Source: Ferruginibacter sp.
GTDB taxonomy: Bacteria > Bacteroidota > Bacteroidia > Chitinophagales > Chitinophagaceae
DNA: 64,000 nucleotides
Direction of reading: 5' to 3'
Assembly: GCF_028288465.1 (NCBI RefSeq)
Contig: NZ_JAQBNR010000057.1
Location: 17,681-81,680 of the forward strand
Shown: piece after piece, positions 27,495 through 35,543 of the stretch
Layout: each line of letters begins with the position of its first letter
How positions within the stretch are numbered: position 1 is the stretch's first letter
Program-made: the position numbers and the translations under genes
The notes under the pieces: generated by a model
What the model was told of the DNA's origin: nothing
Seen by the model: the letters and a program-made list of their open reading frames with translations, nothing else
Database searches by the model: none

Positions 27495-27560
27495 ATGCTT
27501 CTATTTCCTTCCATAATGCAGTATCAAAAATGTTGCAGTAATAAGTGTTGTTGCTGTTGA
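27495..27560 (+). CDS. Cys-rich leader peptide of the cys operon (predicted)
   Basis: A 21-codon frame in the cysH leader. Its second part reads MQYQKCCSNKCCCC and the stop TGA follows at once: six Cys codons, the last four consecutive. It starts about 24 bases after the predicted transcription start and ends 59 bases before cysH. An internal ATG at 27516 could also start it. A stem can form between GTATCAA (27521-27527) and TTGATAC (27557-27563), enclosing most Cys codons. A ribosome slowed at Cys codons when charged Cys-tRNA is scarce would change leader folding. Poly-Cys upstream frames controlling sulfur genes are known in mycobacteria; here the function is inferred. No Rho-independent terminator was found downstream, so control may be Rho-dependent or translational. 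Confidence 0.6.
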   Translation: MLLFPSIMQYQKCCSNKCCCC

Positions 27561-27619
27561 TACATTAAGTTTTGGCTAAATTTTTTGCAGACTATTTTAC
27601 CACAATTTATTTTTAACGC

Positions 27620-28351
27620 ATGATTTCAACACCAGACAACGTTTCCCAATTACTCCATCAATTAGATGGACTAAGCATCGCTGAATTTTTACAATCACTC
27701 ACTACGCAGTTTCCGGAACGGGTTACATTCTCATCCAGTTTTAGCTTTGAAGACCAGGTTATTACGCACGAAATTTTGAGTAAGCAATTACCTGTAAAAA
27801 TATTTACGCTGGATACAGGACGTATGTTTGCAGAAACGTATTCTGTATGGAACAGCACCAACGAGCAATACAATACTAAAATAAAAGCCTACTATCCTAA
27901 CCAGGGCACACTACAACAACTCGTTGAAGAAAGAGGCCCCAATTCATTTTATGAATCTGTTCAAAACAGGAAAGATTGTTGCTTCATTCGTAAAGTAGAA
28001 CCATTAAGAAGGGCACTGGCTGGTAATGCGATCTGGATAACAGGATTAAGGGCGGAGCATTCACCCGACAGGCATGACTTGCCGATTATAGAGTGGGACG
28101 AATCCAATAAAATTATTAAGTATCACCCTATTTTACACTGGACAACAGAACAGGTAAAAGAATACATCAACAAAAATCATGTTCCTTACAACCCACTGCA
28201 CGATAAAGGTTTTGTAAGCATCGGTTGTGCGCCTTGTACAAGAGCCATCAGACCGGGTGAAGATTTCAGGGCTGGCCGCTGGTGGTGGGAGGATGCAGAT
28301 AAAAAAGAATGCGGTCTTCATGTGCATGAAGAACCAGCAGCAAAAAATTAA
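27620..28351 (+). CDS. cysH: Assimilatory adenylyl-sulfate (APS) reductase
   Basis: A 243-residue enzyme of the PAPS/APS reductase family that reduces activated sulfate to sulfite. Seen: the PP-loop-like SSSFSFEDQVITHEIL, TLDTGRMFAET, CC at 120-121, ITGLRAEHSPDR, and CAPC at 203-206, plus ECGLH near the C-terminus. The CC...CxxC set binds a [4Fe-4S] cluster and marks enzymes that use APS directly. That fits the absence of an APS kinase (cysC) in this operon. First enzyme gene of the cys operon, after the Cys-rich leader. Confidence 0.95.
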   Translation: MISTPDNVSQLLHQLDGLSIAEFLQSLTTQFPERVTFSSSFSFEDQVITHEILSKQLPVKIFTLDTGRMFAETYSVWNSTNEQYNTKIKAYYPNQGTLQQLVEERGPNSFYESVQNRKDCCFIRKVEPLRRALAGNAIWITGLRAEHSPDRHDLPIIEWDESNKIIKYHPILHWTTEQVKEYINKNHVPYNPLHDKGFVSIGCAPCTRAIRPGEDFRAGRWWWEDADKKECGLHVHEEPAAKN

Positions 28352-28411
28352 AAAATATCACCGTGAATCAAAGCTTTGAAAACCGTTGCTTTGTTCGCCC
28401 AAAAAATAAGT

Positions 28412-29320
28412 ATGAGTCAACACAGGTTAGATTATTTAGACTTATTGGAATCGGAATCCATCCACATTTTCAGGGAGGTAGCAGGCCAGTTTGAAAGACC
28501 AGCCTTGCTTTTTTCTGGTGGTAAAGATTCTATTGTACTGGTGCATCTTGCTTTAAAAGCATTTCGTCCCGGTAAATTTCCTTTTCCGCTGGTGCACATT
28601 GATACCGGTCATAATTTCCAGGAAGCGTTGGATTTCAGGGATCACCTGGCCAACAGCATTGGTGAAAAACTGATAGTAAGAAGTGTAGCTGACACCATCA
28701 AAGAAAAAAACTTAACCGAACAAAAAGGAAAGTTTGCCAGCCGTAATGCGTTACAGACCTATACTTTGCTGGATACCATTGAAGAATTTAAGTTTGATGC
28801 CTGCATCGGCGGTGCCAGGAGAGATGAAGAAAAAGCAAGGGCCAAAGAAAGGATCTTTTCTGTAAGAGACGAGTTCGGTCAATGGGATCCCAAACTGCAA
28901 AGGCCGGAATTATGGAACACATACAACGGACGTATACACAAGGGCGAGAACGTCAGGGTATTCCCAATCAGTAACTGGACGGAGCTGGATATCTGGAATT
29001 ACATCAAAAGAAATGAAATCGAATTGCCCTCCATTTATTTTGCACACGACAGGGAAGTACTCGAATGGCAGGGGCAACTGGTAGCCACATCTGAATTTAT
29101 CCAGCTGGATGAAACCGATAAAGTATCTGTAAAAAAAGTGCGGTACAGAACGGTGGGTGATATGACCTGTACAGCGGCTGTTGAATCTACTGCCAGCAAT
29201 ATTGATGACATCATCACAGAAATCATCGCAACCAAAACCAGCGAAAGAGGTGAAACAAGAATTGATGACAGGGTAAGCGAGGCAGCAATGGAAGACAGGA
29301 AAAAGAACGGATATTTTTAG
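28412..29320 (+). CDS. cysD: Sulfate adenylyltransferase subunit 2
   Basis: A 302-residue catalytic subunit that forms APS from ATP and sulfate together with the CysN GTPase. Seen: LLFSGGKDSIVLVHLALKAF (PP-loop), HIDTGHNFQEALDFRD, IGGARRDEEKARAKER, VRVFPISNWTELDIW, and the end EAAMEDRKKNGYF typical of CysD. I start at ATG 28412 (MSQHRLDYLDLL); an upstream TTG at 28376 would add 12 residues. It follows cysH by 60 bases and is separated from cysN by a repeat-filled spacer. Confidence 0.96.
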   Translation: MSQHRLDYLDLLESESIHIFREVAGQFERPALLFSGGKDSIVLVHLALKAFRPGKFPFPLVHIDTGHNFQEALDFRDHLANSIGEKLIVRSVADTIKEKNLTEQKGKFASRNALQTYTLLDTIEEFKFDACIGGARRDEEKARAKERIFSVRDEFGQWDPKLQRPELWNTYNGRIHKGENVRVFPISNWTELDIWNYIKRNEIELPSIYFAHDREVLEWQGQLVATSEFIQLDETDKVSVKKVRYRTVGDMTCTAAVESTASNIDDIITEIIATKTSERGETRIDDRVSEAAMEDRKKNGYF

Positions 29321-29464
29321 AGTTATAAGTTATGAGTTATAGGTTATAAGTTGAAATGCAGCGTATAATTTGCCACCTTTTTTCAGCACCTGAAGCCATA
29401 AATAGTTTATAACTTATAATCTGACTTAAAACTTATTACTTACAACTAAAGTTTACAACTACAT
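29321..29464. repeat. Low-complexity inverted repeats between cysD and cysN
   Basis: Units of TTATAAGTT / GAGTTATAGG at 29321-29353 face inverted units AACTTATAA, AACTTATTACTTACAACT at 29408-29463 across about 55 bases. Similar units recur at 30772-30818. They could fold in mRNA and are of the type common between Bacteroidota genes. Confidence 0.65.
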
Positions 29465-29470
29465 ATAACA

Positions 29471-30712
29471 ATGGACATACTCAGATTTATAACCGCAGGC
29501 AGTGTTGATGATGGAAAAAGTACTTTGATTGGCCGCTTGCTGTACGATAGCAAATCAATCATGATTGACCAACTGGAAGCAATTGAAAAGCAAAGTAAAA
29601 ATAAAGAAGATGGTGAAATAGACCTTGCTTTATTAACCGATGGTTTGCGTGCCGAAAGAGAGCAGGGCATTACCATTGATGTGGCATACAAATATTTCAG
29701 CACACCAAAGCGCAAATTTATTATTGCAGATGCACCGGGGCACACCCAGTACACCCGCAACATGGTAACCGGCGCTTCCAACAGCGACCTGGCGATTATT
29801 TTGGTTGATGCCCGCAATGGTGTAGTGGAGCAAACCCGTCGCCACTCCATCATTGCATCGTTGTTAAACCTGCCACATGTGGTAGTAGCCATCAATAAAA
29901 TGGACCTGGTAAATAACTCTCAGGATGTGTACAACAATATTGTAATTGATTATGCGGAAGTGGCTACCTCACTGGGTTTAATGGATATTAAATACATTCC
30001 CATCAGCGCCATCAATGGCGATAATATTGTTGAAAAATCACCGGCTTTCCCATGGTATGAAGGTGAATCTCTACTGCACATTTTAGAGAATGTAGAAGTA
30101 GCTAACGACATCAATTATACCGATGCAAGGTTTCCCGTGCAGTATGTCATCCGGCCGCAAACAGAAGCGCTGCATGATTATCGCGGTTATGCCGGTAAAG
30201 TAATCAGCGGTATTTATAAAAAGGGCGACAAAATAACTGTTCAGCCGTCCGGCCTGGAAAGCACCATCAGTGCGATTGAAATTGGCGGTAAAGAAGTAGA
30301 AGAAGCATTTGCGCCGCAAAGCGTGGTACTGCATTTAAATGATGATATCGATATCAGCCGCGGCGATGTAATAGTTCTGAAAGATAATCAACCATCTGTA
30401 GAAAATGAACTGGATGTTTTATTATGCTGGATGGGCAACAAACCATTGATACCAGGCAATAAATATCTACTGCAAATCAACAGCCGTGTTACCAGAGCCG
30501 TTGTGAAAGAAATAGAATATAAGCTGGATGTAAATTCACTGTTAAAAGAGCCGGCACCTGAACAAGCCGGTTTAAACGACATCGTAAAAGTAAAAATTAA
30601 AACAGCCTCACCGGTTCCATTTGATTCGTACAAAAAACTAAGGGTAAACGGCGGTGCTATTTTGATTGATGAAACAAGCAATGTAACAGTTGGAGCTTGT
30701 ATGATACAATAG
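29471..30712 (+). CDS. cysN: Sulfate adenylyltransferase subunit 1 (GTPase)
   Basis: A 413-residue translation-factor-like GTPase that drives APS synthesis by CysD. Seen: G1 ITAGSVDDGKSTLIGRLL, G2 region ERERGIT-like EREQGITIDVAYKYF, G3 DAPGHTQYTRNMVTGAS, G4 NKMDLV, and domain II/III beta-barrels (YVIRPQ, GYAGKVISG, SRGDVIVL). The length shows no fused APS kinase domain. Lies in the cys operon between cysD and cysE. Confidence 0.96.
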   Translation: MDILRFITAGSVDDGKSTLIGRLLYDSKSIMIDQLEAIEKQSKNKEDGEIDLALLTDGLRAEREQGITIDVAYKYFSTPKRKFIIADAPGHTQYTRNMVTGASNSDLAIILVDARNGVVEQTRRHSIIASLLNLPHVVVAINKMDLVNNSQDVYNNIVIDYAEVATSLGLMDIKYIPISAINGDNIVEKSPAFPWYEGESLLHILENVEVANDINYTDARFPVQYVIRPQTEALHDYRGYAGKVISGIYKKGDKITVQPSGLESTISAIEIGGKEVEEAFAPQSVVLHLNDDIDISRGDVIVLKDNQPSVENELDVLLCWMGNKPLIPGNKYLLQINSRVTRAVVKEIEYKLDVNSLLKEPAPEQAGLNDIVKVKIKTASPVPFDSYKKLRVNGGAILIDETSNVTVGACMIQ

Positions 30713-30771
30713 GAAACTAGAGAATTAAAAAATTAATAATTAAAAAATCTTTAAGCTTGAGGGGTCTGTAT

Positions 30772-30818
30772 TTAAAACTTAGAACTTACGACTTACAACT
30801 CATAACTTATAACTCTTA
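30772..30818. repeat. Low-complexity repeat between cysN and cysE
   Basis: Imperfect tandem units AACTTAGAACTTACGACTT, ACAACTCATAACTTATAACTC. Same family and orientation as the second arm of the repeat at 29408-29463. Confidence 0.6.
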
Positions 30819-30827
30819 ACTAAAAAA

Positions 30828-31661
30828 GTGGTAACATCCAACTTCATACAATGTCTCTACAACCAGCACCAGCAGGCTACTACAGCCTTTCCGGATAAGG
30901 AGCTGGCGCAGGAATTTATTGACGGATTTTTTGAATTTTTGTTCATACCGCAGAAGCAAAAAAGGATGTCGCAGTACGAGCTCACAAAAGAATTTGAATC
31001 GTATAAAAGTCATTTATCAGCACTCATTTATGATGTAAATGCCGATGGTGAACAAACACAATCCGTTACCGATTTATTTTTTGAAAACATACCGGCTATA
31101 TACGACCTGTTACTGAAAGACGCTGAAGCAATATTACAATCAGATCCTGCTGCCAAAACAATTGAAGAAGTGTTGATGGCGTACCCTGGTTTTTATGCAA
31201 CGGCTGTTTACAGATTTTCACATCAATTGGTGTTGCTGGGAGTAAAAATATTGCCGCGTATTTTTTCTGAATATGCGCATAGCAAAACCGGTATTGACAT
31301 TCATCCTGGTGCCGAAATTGGGTCATCGTTTTTTATTGATCATGGAACCGGAATTGTAATTGGTGAAACCACGCACATTGGCAACAATGTAAAAATTTAC
31401 CAGGGCGTAACGCTCGGTGCACTGAGTGTGAGTAAAATCCAGGTAAAGCCAAAAAGGCACCCGAGCATCGAAGACAATGTAATCATTTATTCAGGTGCGA
31501 CCATCTTGGGCGGCGATACGGTGATTGGCCACGACAGCGTGATCGGAGGAAATGTATGGCTTACCAATTCGGTGTTGCCATATTCAATCGTATATCATAA
31601 AAGTGAGGTATCAATAAGGGATAATAATCCTTTACCAGAGGCGCTCAATTTTGTAATATAA
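30828..31661 (+). CDS. cysE: Serine O-acetyltransferase
   Basis: A 277-residue enzyme that makes O-acetylserine, the acceptor for sulfide. An N-terminal helical domain (YQ-type MAYPGFYATAVYRFSHQL) is followed by the left-handed beta-helix of hexapeptide transferases: GIDIHPGAEIGSSFFIDHGTGIVIG, IYQGVTLGAL, KRHPSIEDNVIIYSGATILGG, IGHDSVIGGNVWLT. The start is GTG 30828; no nearer ATG precedes conserved residues, as the first internal Met is near residue 46. Downstream cysK uses its product. Confidence 0.94.
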   Translation: MVTSNFIQCLYNQHQQATTAFPDKELAQEFIDGFFEFLFIPQKQKRMSQYELTKEFESYKSHLSALIYDVNADGEQTQSVTDLFFENIPAIYDLLLKDAEAILQSDPAAKTIEEVLMAYPGFYATAVYRFSHQLVLLGVKILPRIFSEYAHSKTGIDIHPGAEIGSSFFIDHGTGIVIGETTHIGNNVKIYQGVTLGALSVSKIQVKPKRHPSIEDNVIIYSGATILGGDTVIGHDSVIGGNVWLTNSVLPYSIVYHKSEVSIRDNNPLPEALNFVI

Positions 31662-31699
31662 AAACTGGTCCGGGCCGGTGAGGCAATGGTCGTCATTCT

Positions 31700-31719
31700 T
31701 GCATCGCCCTCTTGTACAA
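31700..31719 (-). repeat. Inverted copy of the dispersed intergenic element
   Basis: On the minus strand this reads TGTACAAGAGGGCGATGCAA, closely matching the copies at 21111 and 47058. It lies in the cysE-cysK spacer. Confidence 0.5.
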
Positions 31720-31815
31720 AAATAGCTTTGATGAACTTTTAACCTGGCGGAGACAGAACAACAGTTATAATCAAATAATTAAAACATCAACAGACACTAA
31801 TTAAACCATCATAAA

Positions 31816-32727
31816 ATGAAAGCAAATAACATTTTAGCAACCATTGGCAACACGCCTCATGTACGCCTTAATAAACTGTACGGCGATCAGCACGAAGTAT
31901 GGATCAAACTGGAAAAAACAAATCCGGGCGCAAGCATTAAAGATCGTATTGCACTCGCTATGATTGAAGATGCAGAGCTGAAAGGTTTATTAAATAAGGA
32001 TAGTGTGATTATTGAACCTACCAGTGGTAACACAGGTATAGGACTGGCTTTGGTTGCGGCTGTTAAAGGCTATAAAATTATTTTGGTTATGCCCGAAAGT
32101 ATGAGCATTGAACGCAGAAGGCTGATGGCTTTATACGGCGCAGAATTTGTGCTGACACCAAGGGAAAAAGGGATGAAAGGCGCCATTGAAAAAGCAGGCG
32201 AGTTAACCGCATCAACACCCAATGCCTGGATGCCACAGCAGTTTGATAACCCTGCCAATACAGAAGTACACCGTAAAACAACAGCGCTGGAAATTGCTGC
32301 AGACTTTCCCGAAGGGCTGGATTATATTATTACCGGTGTCGGTACAGGTGGCCATATTACCGGTGTTGCGGAAATATTGAAGAAGCAATTCCCCAACCTA
32401 AAAGTGTTTGCAGTTGAGCCTGAATTGTCGCCCGTATTAAGTGGTGGCGCTCCCGGACCACACCCGATACAAGGTATTGGAGCAGGTTTTGCACCTTCGA
32501 TTTTAAATAAAGACATTCTAGACGGCGTAATACAGGTAAGCAAGGATGATGCATTTTCATATACACAAAGACTGGCCAAAGAAGAAGGTATTTTAGCAGG
32601 TATTTCAACCGGAGCTTCACTGGCAGCAGTTGCTAAAAAGCTGGCAGAAATTCCAGCCGGTTCAAAAGTACTGACCTTTAACTACGATACCGGTGAAAGG
32701 TATTTATCGATTGAGGGGTTGTTTTAA
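31816..32727 (+). CDS. cysK: Cysteine synthase (O-acetylserine sulfhydrylase)
   Basis: A 303-residue PLP enzyme that joins sulfide and O-acetylserine to cysteine. Seen: IGNTPHVRLNKL, the PLP lysine K42 in NPGASIKDRIALAMI, the substrate loop PTSGNTGIGLALVA, TGVGTGGHITGVAE, and FNYDTGERYLS at the C-terminus. GAPGPHPIQGIGAGF and the short C-terminus fit CysK rather than CysM. Sits in the cys operon after cysE. Confidence 0.95.
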   Translation: MKANNILATIGNTPHVRLNKLYGDQHEVWIKLEKTNPGASIKDRIALAMIEDAELKGLLNKDSVIIEPTSGNTGIGLALVAAVKGYKIILVMPESMSIERRRLMALYGAEFVLTPREKGMKGAIEKAGELTASTPNAWMPQQFDNPANTEVHRKTTALEIAADFPEGLDYIITGVGTGGHITGVAEILKKQFPNLKVFAVEPELSPVLSGGAPGPHPIQGIGAGFAPSILNKDILDGVIQVSKDDAFSYTQRLAKEEGILAGISTGASLAAVAKKLAEIPAGSKVLTFNYDTGERYLSIEGLF

Positions 32728-32740
32728 AAGCACTCTCTGA

Positions 32741-32930
32741 CTCCCCAAAGGGGGAGGAATGGAGGAGGTCTAAACGAAGTTTGCAGCAGGTTTTTAGACC
32801 GCCAACTTCCAGTTCCTTCTCCTAAAGGAGAAGGGTAGGGATGAGGTGAAAAAGAAAAGGGGAAAGAGAAATTGACGATAGATAAAAGTTTTAAAAATTA
32901 ATGAAATCAAACTCCCCTTCAGGGGATGGG
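32741..32930. repeat. Palindromic intergenic elements before the methyltransferase
   Basis: Three small hairpins: CTCCCC/GGGGAG (32741-32756), CCTTCTCC/GGAGAAGG (32815-32834) and TCCCC/GGGGA (32913-32926). The last form, CCCCTTCAGGGG-ATGGGGGC, recurs at 47158-47180 inside the start of the nitrate reductase gene, and a relative is at 57286-57300. Confidence 0.65.
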
Positions 32931-32934
32931 GGCA

Positions 32935-33780
32935 ATGAACGAAACCAGTCAACATATCGGTAAAGTAATTCTGGCAGGTGCAGGCTGCGGTGATCCTGAA
33001 TTGATCACCGTCAAGGCGGCACGTTACCTGCAAGCGGCTGATGTGGTGTTGACAGACAGATTGGTAAGCAAGGATATTTTAGACAGGTATGTACGCAAAG
33101 ATGCTGAGGTTATTTATGTAGGTAAACAGTGCCGTCGGGGCTACAGCACACCACAGGAAAGCATTAATTCCTACATCGTGGAATATGCACTGCAAGGCAA
33201 GCTGGTGGTGCGCCTGAAAGGTGGAGACGTGTCTATCTTCTCTAATATTTTAGACGAATTGCAAACTGTGGCAGAGCACAATATTCCCTACGAAATTATA
33301 CCGGGCGTAACAGCAGCGCTAGGTGCGGCTTCTTACGCTGGCATACCATTAACGGGTAGAGGACTCTCTACAGCGGTGCGTTTGCTGACGTCTTATAAAT
33401 CAGATATTGTAACAGACGCCTACTGGCAGGAATTGTCACAAACTACTGATACATTGGTTTTTTACATGTCGTCAGAAACGTTGGATAATGTAGTGGCCAA
33501 CCTGGTAAAATACAATATTGATCCGCTGAAATTAATGGCGGTGGTAGAACAGGCTACAACGCCGTTGCAACATGTACACATCAGTTCTTTATACGACTAC
33601 GAAATGAATTTAAAAGGACGTTCTTTTATTTCGCCTTCGCTGGTCATTATCGGCAAAGTGGTAGCACTTCATGAAAAATATGCCTGGTTGCCCGATGCGG
33701 CAAGTACTGATCATTATTTTAAACCGGTTCTTCCGGATGATAACCTTTTAAAAGCAACAACAAATGCTGGCAGAGAATAA
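32935..33780 (+). CDS. cobA: Uroporphyrinogen-III C-methyltransferase
   Basis: A 281-residue SAM-dependent methyltransferase that makes precorrin-2 for siroheme. Seen: VILAGAGCGDPELITVKAARYL, ADVVLTDRLVS, YVGKQCRRGYSTPQESIN, VVRLKGGDVSIFSN, EIIPGVTAALGAASYAGIPLTGRG, and FISPSLVIIGKVV. I chose ATG 32935; ATG 32926 lies within a palindromic repeat. The gene sits between cysK and cysJ and overlaps cysJ by 17 bases, tying siroheme supply to sulfite reduction. The dehydrogenase/chelatase partner is at 55373. Confidence 0.94.
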   Translation: MNETSQHIGKVILAGAGCGDPELITVKAARYLQAADVVLTDRLVSKDILDRYVRKDAEVIYVGKQCRRGYSTPQESINSYIVEYALQGKLVVRLKGGDVSIFSNILDELQTVAEHNIPYEIIPGVTAALGAASYAGIPLTGRGLSTAVRLLTSYKSDIVTDAYWQELSQTTDTLVFYMSSETLDNVVANLVKYNIDPLKLMAVVEQATTPLQHVHISSLYDYEMNLKGRSFISPSLVIIGKVVALHEKYAWLPDAASTDHYFKPVLPDDNLLKATTNAGRE

Positions 33781-35458
33781 ACTGAAACTTTTTTTAGACC
33801 TGCTTGGTTCAGCCAGTAAAGACGAACTGATCTGGATGAATGGCTACCTGAATGGTATGGTTCAACAGCAACCGGCTTCTGCAACGTCTTCTGTTGCTGA
33901 ACCTGCTGTAAGTAAAATCACCATTGTGTATGGTACTGAAACCGGCAATTCTAAAAGGCTGGCAGCTGACTTTGCAGCTAAGGCAAAACAACAACGCATT
34001 CATGCCAAGGTAGTAGGGATGGATCAATACCGTTTAACTGACCTGATAAAAGAAGAATATTTATTAGCCATTGTGAGCACGCATGGCGAAGGCGAGCCAC
34101 CCGTTGCCGCAAAAAAGTTTTACGATCATATCCACCAGAATGGCTTTAAGCTGGAAAAATTAAAGTATAGCGTGCTTGCTTTGGGCGATACTTCTTACCC
34201 TTTGTTTTGTAAAACTGGCGAAGAAGTAGATGAGCAATTTAATAAGTTGGGTGGCAACAGAATTGCACCAATGCAAAAGTGTGATGTGGAATATGAGGAA
34301 GAAGCCAACAGCTGGTTCAGCAATGTATTGAAAAGCCTTTCAACAGCCACCACGCTTGTTCCTGCTTCAACACCGGCAACCATTGCGGCAAAAAAAACAG
34401 GTAAGCAAATTTATACTGGTACGGTACTCACAAAAGTAAATTTAAACGACCGCGGTTCAAATAAAGAAACCTATCATATTGAAATAGCGGCTGAAGGATT
34501 GCAGTACCAGTGCGGCGATTCGGTAGGCATTGTGCCGGAGAATCCAACAAAGGTGGTGGAAGATATTCTTACTGTAGCCAAAGTAGATGGTACAAAAAAG
34601 ATCGTATTTAAAAATGAAGAGGTGAGCATTTATGATCTGTTGAAATACAAGATCAATATCATTTACTTAACCGAGCGCCTGGTAAAACAATATGCGGAAA
34701 TAACCGGTGAAGATATTCCTGCAACGAAAATGGATTTGCTGGATTTATTAAAAATTTACCCGGTAAAAGATGCAGCGCAGTTTGAAACCATTGTGAGTAA
34801 GATGAATGCGATCTCTCCGAGGTTGTATACCATTGCTTCTTCACCGTCTGCGCATGAGGGCGAAGTGCATATCCTTGCAGTCAAGGATACTTATACCATC
34901 AATGATGAAAAGAGGTATGGCCTTTGCTCCACTTATTTAAGTGAGTTGCAGGTGAACACCGAACAGAAATTTTTTATTCAGACCAATAAAAGATTCCGGA
35001 TGCCGGCCGATGATAAAGATATGATCATGGTTGGTCCGGGTACTGGTATCGCCGCTTTCCGGTCGTTTTTATCAGAACGGGATGCAACCGGCGCCACAGG
35101 AAAAAACTGGTTGTTTTTTGGTGACCAGCATTTTGCTACCGACTTTTTATACCAAACGGAAATACAGAACTGGGTTGAAACAGGCGTGCTTACAAAAGTG
35201 AATGTTGCGTTTTCGAGAGACCAGCATTTTAAATTGTACGTACAGCATAAAATGCTGCAGCACGCTGCTGAAGTATATGATTGGATCAATAGCGGCGCCT
35301 CATTTTTTATCTGCGGCACCAAAGATCCAATGAGCATTGATGTGGAGAATACATTGATAGAAATTATCCAGCAGCAGGGTAACAAATCACTGGAAGAGGC
35401 AAAGAAATATGTGGAATTGATGGAAGAAGAAGGCCGGTATGAAAAGGATGTTTATTAA
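33764..35458 (+). CDS. cysJ: Sulfite reductase flavoprotein subunit
   Basis: A 564-residue diflavin reductase passing electrons from NADPH via FAD and FMN to CysI. Flavodoxin domain about residues 50-190 (ITIVYGTETGNSKRLA, STHGEGEPP, YSVLALGDTSYPLFC), then the FAD domain (PRLYTIASSP, RYGLCSTYL) and NADP domain (MVGPGTGIAAFRSFL, WLFFGDQH, FICG). The tail ends GRYEKDVY, the classical CysJ C-terminus. The start overlaps the methyltransferase gene by 17 bases. Confidence 0.96.
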   Translation: MLAENKLKLFLDLLGSASKDELIWMNGYLNGMVQQQPASATSSVAEPAVSKITIVYGTETGNSKRLAADFAAKAKQQRIHAKVVGMDQYRLTDLIKEEYLLAIVSTHGEGEPPVAAKKFYDHIHQNGFKLEKLKYSVLALGDTSYPLFCKTGEEVDEQFNKLGGNRIAPMQKCDVEYEEEANSWFSNVLKSLSTATTLVPASTPATIAAKKTGKQIYTGTVLTKVNLNDRGSNKETYHIEIAAEGLQYQCGDSVGIVPENPTKVVEDILTVAKVDGTKKIVFKNEEVSIYDLLKYKINIIYLTERLVKQYAEITGEDIPATKMDLLDLLKIYPVKDAAQFETIVSKMNAISPRLYTIASSPSAHEGEVHILAVKDTYTINDEKRYGLCSTYLSELQVNTEQKFFIQTNKRFRMPADDKDMIMVGPGTGIAAFRSFLSERDATGATGKNWLFFGDQHFATDFLYQTEIQNWVETGVLTKVNVAFSRDQHFKLYVQHKMLQHAAEVYDWINSGASFFICGTKDPMSIDVENTLIEIIQQQGNKSLEEAKKYVELMEEEGRYEKDVY

Positions 35459-35543
35459 GAACCCCGTCTAACTCCTCCAAGTGGGAGAACAGGACGAGAG
35501 CAATTTAAAGAAACCAGATTAGAAGCGTTATTAAAAAATTACC

